From Karalla daura (Eukaryota; Chordata; Actinopteri; Chaetodontiformes; Leiognathidae): 64,000 bases of DNA. Shown here piece by piece: positions 1 through 55,645 of this stretch (within the stretch, counting starts at the first letter, position 1; every line of letters starts with the position of its first letter). The position numbers and the translations under genes were made by a program. Under the pieces are notes generated by a model. It was given only the letters and a program-made list of their open reading frames with translations, was not told the DNA's origin and ran no database searches. The stretch lies in the NCBI GenBank assembly GCA_029224185.1, contig CM055205.1, forward strand, positions 11,731,319-11,795,318, in the 5' to 3' direction.

Positions 1-329
1 CCCCCCACCCCCCTCCCCTCCCCCGCATGCGACACATTCCTGAAATATTCCAGACGCGTTTTGAAATGAAGACCTGTGGGAGCGATCGGGGCGACGTGGT
101 CCCTCCTCCTCCTCCTCTTCCTCCTCCTCCTCTGTGGCTGCTTCATGTCAAGTGTTTGTAAAGGGTGCCAGGATGCTGGGTCCAGTGTGCTAACAGTCAC
201 AGGTGTCTACAGGTGTGTATTCCTTAATGAACTGTGAGGATAATCCAGAGGTGCAGTAAACTGTAACGCTCGCTGTCCAACCTGCTGTTTACTATTAAAG
301 CCTAGCTGACCAGCTGCTGCCTCCTCGCC

Positions 330-1189
330 TCTCCTTCTTCTTCATTTTTCTTTTTATTGGATGGAAAATGAAAACTCAAAGACGCTTTCTGTTCACTAAG
401 TTTTACTTTTGGTACACATGTTGCTGCCATACGTACAGTAAGGCACGATTATTACACACCACATGTATCTCCCTACGCTCTGCGTCTAAACAGTCGTCTC
501 CCCGGACACTTTGCACATCTGCTCACGTTTAGACCTGAAACAAACGTCTGACAACGGCAAGAAGAAGAAGAAGAAGAAGAAAACAAACCCGAAACGTCAC
601 ATACAGTCTGACTGTTACGCTACGTCTTCACATTCAAGTGCTCCTTCGGTCTGCGGAAACATCTATGCAACTCAGGGTCAAGATAGCCGTATAGATATGA
701 AAATATGTCTCTGGGTTTTCTTATATGTACAGAAGCGCCACAGGTGACAGAGCTATCCCTCTTGTGTTGTTTTGTTTTGGGTTTTTTTTTGCTAGCTGAT
801 CGCTTCGCAGGAATGTGCTTCTGATTACAAAGCAACGTGAGGAAGACACTGGAAGAAGCTGCGACTGTCGATATTCCCTATAAGCGAGCAGCTATAGATT
901 GAACGTCCGCCAGCCCTTCTGCTGCCTGCGTGTGTGTGTGTGTGTGTGCTGCACTGTGTGAAAAACAAAACTACAACTCAAGAAAACGTCAGTCAGAGAC
1001 GGAATAAATATCGTCACACAGTGAGGCCCTAGCACCCGTGCTGGTCGTCCGGCTCGCTAATCCACATGGTTGCATATCAATCTAATATACACATATATTT
1101 ATGATTATAAGGGGGGGAGAAAACAGAATAAATTACTACAAGCCCTCTCCCTCACGCACACACACGCAAACATACACATATGTGGAGGC
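330..1189 (-). other. slc25a13: slc25a13 3' untranslated region (inferred extent)
   Basis: Sequence between the stop codon and the nearest minus-strand AATAAA. It has a (TG)n run at 931-949 and is otherwise unremarkable. The length (about 0.85 kb) is inferred from the signal alone. Bases 1-329 beyond it show no gene, only a TCC-rich stretch near 105-132. Confidence 0.5.
353..358 (-). terminator. candidate poly(A) signal of slc25a13
   Basis: TTTATT on the plus strand reads AATAAA on the minus strand. It is the first canonical signal I see downstream of the stop codon. Confidence 0.5.
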
Positions 1190-44527
<43,338 letters not shown>

Positions 44528-44869
44528 GCTAAGCAAGCTCACTGTCACACAGCCCCGTCCACTTCCTCCTGCGTGACGACGTTTCCATGGAGATCACGCG
44601 GCGGGGAGCGCGAGGAGGATGAAAGAGGATCAGCGGCGCACGTGGTGCGGGGCCACGAGAGGTCACCTGGCTTCGGCCATACGTTGATCCAGTTATATGC
44701 ACCTGGGTATATCTACGTAATGCCTGCGCCTAGAGCGCCATGTTTCAAACTTTTACAGTTCAATTTAATATTTAATTTGACTGTCAGAGAGACGTGGTCA
44801 AGAGTGGTTCACACTCCCAGGAAATAGCAAAACATGTGTCCCCATGTGTTTTATGCCAGTTGCTTCTCA

Positions 44870-45095
44870 CAGTCCAAATGCATGCATGTTTTTGGTCGAC
44901 TGAAGACTCTCTAAAATGTGAATGCGAGCGCAAATGGTGTGTGGCTTTGCTCTGTAATGGACTGGTGAACTGTGCTGGGTGTATCCCCTGCCTTACATCT
45001 CCTGGGATAGGTGCACCTTTGCACTTGGACAGGCTCTAGCAGACTACTATGAAACCATTAAAGTGCAGAGTGGATAAGATAATGGATGGAAAGAT
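44870..45095 (+). repeat. SINE copy 5' of slc25a13
   Basis: TGCATGCATGTTTTTGGTCG, TGAAGACTCTCTAAAATGTG, TGTAATGGACTGGTGAACTG, CTGGGATAGGTGCACC and GATAATGGATGG follow the family order. Confidence 0.65.
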
Positions 45096-45234
45096 GGCTG
45101 GATGTGCCTACAATATACAGACCTAGTGGTCATTTTGAAGTAACTGTACATTGTCAGTCTGGGCTTAAAACTTTGTTTTTCACAGTAGTAGTTCCGATTC
45201 TTAGAATTTGCACTTTCTCCTTTTTTTTTGTGTC

Positions 45235-45380
45235 TTCTCCAGGTGCTCAGAGTCCAAAAAGTGCAGTGTGACCATGAATTATATGTGTCTTTGCCCAGTA
45301 ATGGACTTGTGAACAGGCTTCAGAAGATCCCTTCGACATCTCTGGATACAAAGCAGTTAAGATGATGATTGGATGGAATA
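45235..45380 (+). repeat. SINE tail fragment adjoining duplicated segment A
   Basis: CAGTAATGGACTTGTGAACA followed by GATACAAAGCAGTTAAGATG and GATTGGATGG. It ends where the duplicated segment begins. Confidence 0.5.
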
Positions 45381-45975
45381 TAAATGCCAGAATGAAGAGC
45401 TGTATGAGCTCGTATGAGAGTTCATTAACCTTATTATGTGCTGAACAGAAAGCAGTTTGACATCTTGTTAATGACTGATGATTTATTTAACTCAGTTATT
45501 TAACTCCCTCAATGATTAGAAGTAAAACTTCTTTGAAGTGTTTTTTTTTATCTGCTATGTAGTTGGCTGGGCCTGATTTTATGTTCCTGATTGGGTGGCC
45601 TGAATAAAACCAGCATGATAATTCTTCAAAGAGTCACTTTCTTTGTTTGCACAACTGCAGTTGATGTTCTTAATCAGATCTTTCGTTTGTGAGGCGTTGA
45701 ATGTTCGGCTCAAGGATTATTACCAGGATGCATGGTTGCTTCAGGACACAGTGGTTACAAACCTGCAACTATTTGATTTTGACCACGTTGCTTCCCCTCT
45801 GATTAAATGTGTTTTATGCAAGAACTGAGATTGAAGGCAAAGTGGCTCAAGTGGGGCTCAGTATATTAAAAAATACATACATTGTTTATTGAAAATAACT
45901 TTTGTGTAGCAGCATATCTTTCCAGAAGTGGGAATTTTGTGTAACTCACAAGTATCTCCAAGTTGAACAATGTGT
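45361..45975. repeat. duplicated segment, copy A
   Basis: Shares GGAATATAAATGCCA...GAAGAGCTGT, ACTGCAGTTGATGTT, TTAATCAGATCT, GTGAGGCGTTGAATGTT, GACACAGTGGTTACAAACCT, GACCACGTTGCTTCCCCTCT and GTGGGAATTTTGTGTAAC with copy B, in the same order and orientation. It is about 80 bases longer than B near 45425-45545. No open frame is shared. Confidence 0.85.
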
Positions 45976-45984
45976 GTATAGTCT

Positions 45985-46080
45985 GAAAGGGATTGGTGAT
46001 CTGTCCAGTATGTATTATCTGTTCTTGCTCTCAGTGCAGCACCATTAAGGTAAAAAGTCAGTTAAATATGGATGGATGGT
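45985..46080 (+). repeat. SINE tail fragment after duplicated segment A
   Basis: GGGATTGGTGATCTGTCCAG followed, after intervening bases, by an ATGGATGGATGG tail. Strongly diverged. Confidence 0.4.
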
Positions 46081-46085
46081 CCTGA

Positions 46086-48784
46086 TTCCTTCCCTACTGT
46101 TTAATAATGAGCCTCTTAAGTATCGCTTCCCAAACCATTTTGGTTCAGTTTGCAAATTAATAAAAGCAAATTTAATGATCCAGCTTCAAGTAATCACATT
46201 GAGAGTCACAGCGGTTTGAGTGTAGACGGTGTCGAGATGTCTTTTTATCCTCAGTCTGGTTAAGAGAATAACAACAAAACTTCAGAGCTTACGATATTCG
46301 GGTGGAAAAAAAAGCATGGAAAACAGGCACCAGTGTGGGGGGTGGCTCTGGCATTAAGAGACGGAGCCTTTTATGCGTCTGTGCCCAGGGGCCCATTAGC
46401 TCATAATCCATGCACGATGATCACGTAAACAACTGGACTACTTCCCCCCTTTAAAAAAAGAAAATCTGACCACAGCACATCCTGTGCATCAGTGAAGTAT
46501 GTCATTTCTTTTACATCATATTTATCGTGATGGGATGTTTGTCATCCAGCAGCATAGTATTTAAAAGTTTCTGCTGCAACATTCGCATCAACGTCTTTTT
46601 TTTATACATCACACATGCCAGCACAACTTACTGTGGGGGTTTATTCTTATGCACATTGAGTCTCCACTGTACTAAGGAACAGAGGTCTGTAGACGTCAGA
46701 ATAAAAGCCACAGTCCTTTCCTCACACACCTATTCTTTCTTCACAGTAAATGGTTCCTATACTTTTATTTCCAGCTTTTCCAGCCCATCTGTGCTTTGTG
46801 CCAGGAGGGAAAAAGGTGCAGAGAGAATTTCATGACTACAAAAGCAAAGGTTAACATTACTCACAGCATAAAAACAATTTAAAAGGGAGCAAAAGGGCTC
46901 TAATGGCCCGACAGTCTTCAAAGAAAATGTATTTTGCGCTCAAAATAATTCATAGCTTTTTGCCAGTGGCTTTTCAGCTTTCCGGAGACCCAGCATGAAC
47001 CACTGTATTTTTCCCAGCAGGCTCTCTGCTCCTCGCAAAATGGCCTTCGCTAGGGCATACCTCGCGTCCCCTCCAAATATTGACAGCACTGAGTCCATTG
47101 CTTATTGGAAAAATGGCTGTAAGTAATGTTTTATCAGCCAATGCAATCCCCACACCTGTATTTTCCCCTGTCATATGACAATATTTGACAAGATTAATGA
47201 TTTGATCCCATGACATTTTATTTCCCATCACTGTCAATCTGCCAGCAAACAACTCACTTACTTGTGGCATTTGGTGCAGGAAAGCAGGTAGCAGCGTTCG
47301 CTTGGCTCGTGTATTATTCATGAACCTCAAAATTTACTTTAGTCATGTAAGCTACAGTACCCCTGACATGAAACTCTTGACTGTTTACGGGAGGAAAAAA
47401 AATGTTTAAAAATCCCTGTCATCGAGCAGGTTTTTTTTCCTTTTTCTCCCCCAAACAGCATTTCAGCCTCTGTTTTTAGCAATCGAACCAGCAATGATTC
47501 TGTCAAGCGCCACAGAATGAGGGGGTAATAATGATAAACCTTGCGACCTTTGAACTGCAGTGGCTTGAAGGGTCTCCTGCCCCAAGTCCCCAAGGGCCCA
47601 CGCGTCCTGACAGGGTGAGTGATGAGTGGCGGACGTCCGTCTCAATCGGCCTCCTCCTATTTTTAAACCCACACTAAACACAGCGCTTCCAAAATAGTCC
47701 CGTGCTCTAAACAAATGATTAATAGGCCACTTAGGGTCTCCCCACTGACCAGCGCGTCCCTATTAACAGCCAATAACGGAGGCCCTCCGGGGTCAAAGGT
47801 TTAAAGACTTTCTAATAAAAGTAACAGAGACATGGGGATGTGTTTTGCAGGAGAAAAAGTTGTGTCTCAGTCTGAAATGCTGACAAGTTAATAATCCCTT
47901 CTCAAATGGCCCTACCGCAGTAAAATGGCCAGTTTGTTCTTACTTTTATTGCTATCATCTGTCAGTCACTCACATCTCTCCTTTTTTTCAGCCTCTTCTT
48001 AAGTGGACTGAAAGAGCTAAAACAGCTTTACAGTAATGTTCTCGCTGGGGCTTTATTCTCTTTCCCCACTCTGTCTTTTCTTTTTTTGTGCCTGAATGTG
48101 AATTCTCATTGTAGTTTTAGGCAGGAAATGCCTAATGGATTCCCAAAGACGTATTCATGACATGGTAATGAGATTCAAATTTGTAAGACACTTCTGACCT
48201 GAAAAAAGAGGCCGCTTTTGCCGATGAATAGAGAATAACATTGTGCGGTGGCACTCCCTATTCCTTAATGTCATTTTTAAATGTATGGGATGGAGACACA
48301 AAGCCAAAAAGGAGTTAAAATGTGGAAACAACTGAGTAATATATTGATCTGTCACTTGCTGCCAAAACAGATTCCTCGAGTGGATGGAGAATATGGGTCA
48401 GGGGCAAGGTGCGCTGAATTAAACTGTCGAGCTATATTATCTTTCTGTTAATGTGTTTGTAAGATCCAATGTTCCATCTGATTTCATCTGCTGAGGAAAA
48501 TAGTCAAATTTCCCTTCTGTATGCGAAATATTTGCCAAAAAATGATTCTCTGTAATATAAATTAAAAAAGTCATTCAGAACCATTAGAGGGTGGCATTAG
48601 AGTAGCACAGAGTAGGAAGGACAGAGCACTAAGAGATGGATTAACATATTGTTGTTGTTTTTGGGAGCTGCTTACAAAATTAATACTGTCAAACAATACA
48701 CGATTCCTCTCATAATTATGAATGTGAAATTGATTGAAATTGATTTATATGAGAACTGTGATGCATTCTGCCATGATATAATCC
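46086..48784. other. intergenic sequence with candidate conserved block
   Basis: AT-rich, low in simple repeats compared with the introns, no gene seen. The part at 47080-47330 has closely spaced homeodomain-type motifs and complex sequence and is singled out in the findings. Confidence 0.6.
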
Positions 48785-48925
48785 AGAAACATGCATGTTT
48801 AGACCAACTGGAGATATACATTGCCCCTAGATCTGTCCAAGGTGTTCCCTGTCTGCTCGGATTGGCTCCAGCAGGCCCCCCTGACAATGTTAAGGTACTG
48901 AGCTGGTAAGAAAATGGATGGATGA
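48785..48925 (+). repeat. SINE copy preceding duplicated segment B
   Basis: AAACATGCATGTTTAGACCA, ACTGGAGATATACATTGCCC, TCGGATTGGCTCCAGCAG and GAAAATGGATGGATG, in family order. Confidence 0.65.
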
Positions 48926-49430
48926 AATATAAATGCCATGACGAAGAGCTGTGACCAATCATATTAGACCTTTTTAGCCTAGTGGCAGTTTGTTGCAGCC
49001 TTTTTTACCTACTATAAGGTTGTCTGGGCCCAATTTTATGCCTCCGTTTGGGTGGCCCGACAAAACCAGCATCCTAATTCTTCCGAGAATCACTTTCTTG
49101 TTTGTTTGTACAACTGCAGTTGATGTTTTTAATCAGATCTGTCATTCGTGAGGCGTTGAATGTTAGGCTCAAGGAAACATTAGCAGGATGCATGGCTGCT
49201 GCATGACACAGTGGTTACAAACCTGCAACCACTTGATTATGACCACGTTGCTTCCCCTCTAATTAAATGTGTTTTTTTGTAAAAACTGAGATCAATGGCT
49301 CCAGTGGTGCCCAGCATATGAAAATTGCCAATTCTTAGATGAAAACAACCTTTGTGCGACAGCAAACTTTTGCGAGTCTTGCATTTGCCAAAGTGGGAAT
49401 TTTGTGTAACCTAGAAGTGTCACCGAAACC
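48908..49430. repeat. duplicated segment, copy B
   Basis: Direct copy of 45361-45975 about 3.5 kb away, with substitutions scattered throughout, so not recent. Like copy A it begins directly after a SINE tail (TGGATGGATG). Confidence 0.85.
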
Positions 49431-52194
49431 ACACAGTAGAGAACCGCGCCAGATAGTGCTGGGGAACTCAGACAAATCTGTTTTGCATAAAGGACAAGAA
49501 GATGGCGAGAGGAGGAAAGATGGGAGAAAGCAGCAGGGTGGGCTCATTCTTTCAAAACCACCTTTCTAATCCATCAAATATTCTGTCTGAGCAGAGCCAA
49601 AACATACTTCTTATACATATGTTTTGACATCTTTTATGCTTCTTTTGGTGCAAAAGCTTTTTTTCAGCGGAAATACACTATTTGCACAAATACATAAAGT
49701 ATGAGGTTCTGTCTGTATTAGTTGTATAGGGAGCCTATTAGCGAAATAATAGAGTTCACTCTATTTGCATATAGTCTGTGCCGTCTGTTTAACAACAAAA
49801 CAATGCCTCTTATGATCTACTTCCATTCCTCCAATCAGTCGGTTGTCAAACACTATCCTTAATCATCATACATAACATGCACTGCATTAAAGTGGCATTC
49901 TTGTAAACACCATATCTGTAATAGCGTGTGACAAGCCGCCTTTGTTTACGCCATAATAACTGGGTGTTTGAATAACTTCTCAATGACTTTAAGTAACCAG
50001 CCAGACTCACTCTGCTTCCATTCAGCCGCGCAGCCTGATAACCTGGACTGACGTTTGGCACGGAGCGGACGGCGGATTACACCAAACAGAAGGGCCGAGC
50101 GGACCTCTCACTGGTCTCACCTGCGGTCCGGAGACATGGGAGCGCATTTCCTGTACCCACATGGCGGATGTGGTGTACACACATCCGCCTGTCTCATTAT
50201 GCTAATGTTGTCGTGGGCATTCATAAACATGTGGGACATGTCGAGCAGCCGTCAGCCCCGCCTGCACACACGCATTTGTTTGAAGCATCAGCCTCACTTC
50301 CTCTGTTCCATCTGCCATGAAACTCTCCTAAACCTCAGGTTTTCGGGGCTGTCTTCGCTTGCAGCTTCTGGATGAATCTGTTTAGCATCTTTCAGTTCAG
50401 ATGAAGCGCTACACTAACCATGCCTCGGGGCACCTGGGATGGGCTGGGGACCAGGCGAGGCAGGGGAAGGGGTGGACGGGAGCTTTGAGATGGTCCAGAC
50501 AGGCGAGCGGCCAGACTCCAGCTCCTCTCTTCTCCAACAACAAGGACCCACACTGAAGCACGCTCAGGCCTGCAACCTGAGAGGGCACAGGGGTCCTCCA
50601 GCCTGCCCAGCCTGGGATAAATGAACCCAGATGCTTCCCGCAAATACACAGCGACCAGGAATGAGGGTAGTGGAGTAGGTGGTAGTGACAGAAATAGAGG
50701 AGGACACTACTTCTTTTTTTTCCCTTCTTTCTCCCTCCATCCCAGGTTGAGGCAGTTATCTGTCAGATTCCTGTGTATTCTCATAACCGCTGATCACAGA
50801 GGCCTCCGTGCGAGGCGCATTGTGGGGAATTATCAGAGGGGCGTTTGTCTTTGAAGGAGAATGAGAGCAGCAGCAAATCTTTAAGTCCTTTCCTGTTCCT
50901 CTTCCTGTCGAGCTGCCACCTGCACAGTCTGGGAGAGAGAGCCAGGCAGGCAGGCAGGCAGGCAGCGAGAGAGTGATGGTCGCATTTGTCCAAATGACTT
51001 AATTGTAGTTCAAGCTGGTGAGGGAAGTTTTACAATGAGGCATGAAGAGTGTGATGGAATGCCTCTTATATAAACATGTACTGTATATATATGGAATTCT
51101 TTTATTCTGAGGGAGTTAGTCCGTCTCAAGAGTGACAGTGTATAATTCGGATGTCCCAAATCAAAAATAGTTAAAAAAAAACAACTTAAAAAAGCAGTGA
51201 AATACAAATAAGTGCTAAAGCCTACACTCAACTTCATGTGGCTCCCTGCTTGCTCTTTGTGTTTTGGCTGTGATCACACACAGTCATTATCATATTATCT
51301 TACCACTCTGGACAGGTCAAACCAACAAGCACGTGTTACAATTAATGGATTTTTTTTTTAAAGTTGTTTATAAAGGCTGTCATACAAACTTTACCTCGGG
51401 TCATGAGTTATATTCTATTTATTCAAGTTTGAGGAAAATCATGACGTATTTGAGCCGTTCGGATACAGGAGGAGTTCACCTGTAACAAAATTATACGTCT
51501 GGCTATTACAGATGTGCATTTGTTTTTATTTTGTAATGTTTAGTGGTTAGGTAATGGGGACAAAACACATGCCAGTGTGCAATTATGGATAAAGGAACAA
51601 CATGTGATTATAGACTGACTTAGATTGCAGGGATTATTTTAACATCAACTACATTAATCCTCTACATCTGGATATATTACTGAAAACCTTTATTTGGGAA
51701 AGATGGGCCCAGAGCAACAGCTTAACTTTTACAATGCTTACAAGTTGAGCACAAGATATGATAGTACGTAGTTTGTCTATGACTGCAGCCAGCTGCCACC
51801 CAATGTTATATGACTCCACCTCCAGCTTCTGTTTCCATTTAGTTTTAGCTTTAATAACACCCCCTTCTTTACATGACTCAAGGGAATTTTGAATTTTAGG
51901 AAGGAATGTCTTTTGGTGCAGATTAAAGGTAGCAAATCGCTCCACAATGGAAAACTGGGACAAACGGTTAAGGGTCAGTGTCTTATTCAATATTATCTGG
52001 AAAGATGAAATAGAGAAAATTGAGATAAATAAGAATAAGCTAAGGGGCTAAATGGCAGCTCGTGTTAGCGTTACATTCATCAAACAGACACGAGAGTAAC
52101 AATCTTCGTCTCATATAACTCGATTTCCCAAAATGCCAAACCATGACCAGGAGACGACTAGGTCTGAGTGATGGTGTGTTTAAGGCAGTCATTT
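49431..52194. other. intergenic sequence, no gene seen
   Basis: AT-rich, complex sequence with a short (AGGC)n run at 50943-50966. I find no exon-like structure or RNA gene. Confidence 0.6.
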
Positions 52195-52455
52195 TTCACT
52201 CTCTATCCAAATCATCCATCCATCATCTTACCTTTGTACCTCAACGATGTTGCAAGCACACACAAAAAGCGGGATTCGCATGGCAATTTTAGTTTTCAAT
52301 CGGCGCATGTTTTTTGACTTTGGGAGGAAACCACAGTATGTGCAGGAAACCCACACAGACACAAGGAGAACATACACACACAAAGTAGCTTAGGATTCAA
52401 ACCAGGGACCTTTTTTTTTTGCTATTAGCCAACAGTGCTAACCATTCATCCACTG
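52195..52455 (-). repeat. SINE copy
   Basis: Plus strand: ATCCATCCATCATCTTACC at the tail, then GCGCATGTTTTTTGAC, TTTGGGAGGAAACCACAGTA, CCCACACAGACACAAGGAGA, GATTCAAACCAGGGACC (B-box equivalent) and CAACAGTGCTAACCATTC (head). It is near full length. Confidence 0.65.
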
Positions 52456-53456
52456 TGTGAAACTCTTTTCAGATATTAATATAAACCCGTACATTCATCT
52501 TCAGAGACCGTGACATCAAAATCACGACATACTCCGTCCTCGACTGATTGTTGCTTGTCATTTGCAAAGTGCGCGGTGGTGGTGGGTGGTATCCTAAAAC
52601 AAAATACCTGTGCAGTGGAATGTGGATGCGTTCTTCAGTGGCGCTTCAAAGCTTCTCTTCCTGCGCAGACTGCGGCGATGTGTTTCTCACCAGGGACCTC
52701 GGGAGTAACCTGTGTCACTACCAATCTGCCAGGCTCCCCTGATGCCATCCAGATGCCCCATCCTGAAACACACACCGGCCTCTTTGTTTGCTTCGCTTGA
52801 GGTTCAGGCTCTTTTTTTTTTTCTTTTTTTTTTCCCCCACCAACTTGGATATGCACTAACGCATATGAGCATGCACGGCCGCTTACACCAATTCAAGTGC
52901 ACAGACACACTTTTAAACCAACATGATGTTGAAGTACACACTTAAGAGCATACGCGCCAAACACACACATGCACACTTCCATGCTCACAAACCACCCCCT
53001 GTTTGAGGTAGATGCGGCAATGGGGACAAATTTCCTATTTCTTTTCACTAACTTTCGCCTGTTTTAGCTCACTCCTAACCTGCAATGGCACGTCGGAAGA
53101 CCAAGAGTTAAATTAAAGAGGACTAAATTTCCTGAAATGAAATGACTGTCAACTCAACTTTGCTCCATCATCACAGACGAAGGTTAGAAAAAATAAAAAG
53201 AAAGAACAGCCCAGCTGAGTCATTCCACTCTATTTAAGGTTAATGAACAGCAAACACAGTCTGAAATATCAAAGGCACCCGTAGTAAAAAGGCATCACTC
53301 GCAAATGAATTATGAGAGAAAGTTGAGTTGTTTCAGTCTGTCTTTGATCTTGGAGATTTGTAGCGAGCCAGCAACATGCAGCTCCTGTATATGTCATCAT
53401 GACCATTAGCAAGTGCTGACATCTATCTGATTAGGATGACAAAACAGTAAGCACCT
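52456..53456. other. intergenic sequence, no gene seen
   Basis: Unique sequence with a T-rich run at 52809-52834. No exon-like structure noticed. Confidence 0.6.
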
Positions 53457-53465
53457 GTGTGTTTG

Positions 53466-53518
<53 letters not shown>

Positions 53519-53723
53519 ATGTGTGTGTGTGTGTGTGCGTGGACACGCAAGTGTGTGTGTATTCGTGCATCAACAAATGTTTTTCACATCTGCTGCTGAA
53601 CGCATCCATAAGTTTGCATTGACGTGTTTTCATTCGTGCATGTGTATATTCTTGTAGATTTGGCTGTATCTGAAGCGTGTGCTTTTTTTGTTCTTCACTC
53701 ACATCGTTGACTGTATCTGTGTG

Positions 53724-53793
<70 letters not shown>

Positions 53794-53995
53794 CGAGAGA
53801 GAGGATGAGAGAGTGCATGCCTGTGTGGTGTGCTGGCTGCCTGTCCTGCCTTGAGGGGAGATAAATGGCTGAGTGTTGTTGTTGTCCAGAGAGCAGACAC
53901 TCAGACAGCCGCTCACACATGATTAATTGTTTCCTTGTTGGGACTGGGACCAGTTGACTGTGGCTGGGCCAAGGCCTCCCACCCAGCCTCACCAG

Positions 53996-54058
<63 letters not shown>

Positions 54059-54110
54059 AGAGAAGGAGAGAGAGAGAGATAGAGAGAGAAAGAGAGTGAT
54101 GAAAGGCAAA
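53457..54110. repeat. three long (GT)n arrays
   Basis: Nearly pure (GT)n at about 53469-53558, 53718-53788 and 53999-54054, the last followed by (GA)n to about 54096. Open frames of His-Thr or Cys-Val through them are artefacts. Confidence 0.9.
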
Positions 54111-54369
54111 GGCAGCGAAAGAGAGAATATTATGTCCTATTTTATGTGTTTGTCTGTCACTGAAGTCCTTTTAAACATGTGCTATTGTTTTGGAGGCGGC
54201 CACACAGTGAAGTGGTGAGCTTTTTGGTTGAATGTGGTGAAAATGATCGATGTGAACTAAAGGGGATGATTTGTCCTGCAACCTTTTTATGTTCACTTGA
54301 ATTGGATTGTGAAATGTTAAAGGTCTTTAATGGACTTTTTCCCGCAATTGTTTCCCTCCCTCGTGCAGT

Positions 54370-54625
54370 TGTGATGCACAGACTGTGACATGTAATTAAC
54401 CATGCGGTAATTACTTGATCCGACTGAAAGAAGCTCTTGCTATTGCCTTGAATCCTGGCTGCACATTGATTTCTCATAGGTCAACACGGCTCAGGTTGAT
54501 CCACGGTGATGCTGGGTTTCATGGGAGTGCATGAGTGAGCCTGATGATTGATTAATTACAATTATCAGAGGCCTGATAATTCACCAGAGATGATAATAAC
54601 ATCAAGTGTGCTTTATTGCTCTGGC
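54370..54625. promoter_or_regulatory. candidate enhancer: homeodomain-motif cluster
   Basis: Contains GTAATTAAC (54392), GGTAATTACT (54406-54415), TAATTACAATTA (54553-54564) and CTGATAATTC shortly after, in a complex, non-repetitive AT-rich stretch. The position between slc25a13 and sem1 matches where DLX5/DLX6 enhancers occur in other vertebrates. Conservation could not be tested here. Confidence 0.3.
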
Positions 54626-55464
54626 GGAAAAAGCATCTCCGGTGTCTAAATTGTCCCCCCTGTTAATTTCTCTTCCTTCACTGTCCAATGCTTTTAAGTG
54701 CAGCAGGACAGGTGGATGGATGATCCGGTGTGTTCAAATATTGGAGGTTCGGGAGGCGATGGGGGTAAAAAACTGGGAGCCAAAATAGAAAACAAACTGC
54801 CTAATTGCCAGGTATCATGGGCGTACGGGAAGGATACACAGCGGGGGGTGTTGTTGCCACAGACGTCACAGTTAAAAACACGCTGCCATCCGCGCCGGCC
54901 CATTTGGCTTGGTTGCACATCGCGGTTAAATGATGGCATGAGGATGACTCACATGCAACACTGATTTACTTTACATTAGACTCTTAATCACGGCAGCTAT
55001 TATCCTCCCTCTCTATTGATAAAATTAGGCTACTGGACTTCAGGAGGAACTGTGTTAAATTGACGCAAAACATTGCGTCTACTCAGTGAAGTTTTCACTT
55101 CAGTGATGTGTGTTATTTAAACAGGTTGCAGACCGCTATGGGCCTAAAAATGTGCAGTATTGGGTTTTTTTGGATCATTACCAAGGCTCATAATGTGTCG
55201 CAGATGCCGATCACATAACACATACATTTGCTGCCTTACAAAAGCAGACAAGTTTGAAGTTTGAAGGATCTTGGCCAAGAACATTGTAACAGATACATAG
55301 TTTAGGTGGAAAACTGCAATTTTATGCCTGTTGGGATGTTTCTCATGCACTGCTGACAACCAAACCAAAATATCAATGGATAACACATTGTTTGGACAAT
55401 CCACACGACACATATACAACAAATCCTCTGTTTCATCTTCAGCTTGTTTAAAATATGAAATTCT
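54626..55464. other. intergenic sequence, no gene seen
   Basis: Unique sequence. I see nothing to report. Confidence 0.6.
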
Positions 55465-55645
55465 TACTCCATCCATTCACTATCTTACCCATTTTGTATT
55501 TTGGGTGTGGACTCCTGGATCAGATCTCCAATGTGCATAGGATGAAAGCAGGGAATGCACCCTGGACAGCTCACCAGTACACTGTTGTGTACTGTACACA
55601 CACACACACACACACACCACTCACTCTCAGTTGGTTCACCAATTG
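55465..55645 (-). repeat. SINE fragment
   Basis: CCATCCATTCACTATCTTAC, then AGGGAATGCACCCTGGACAG, CTCACCAGTACACTG and an internal (CA)n, in the minus-strand family order. Confidence 0.5.

Noticed and set aside
53406..54109. Poly-His/Thr or Cys/Val open frames
   Set aside because: They are translations of (CA)n/(GT)n arrays, as are similar frames throughout the window.
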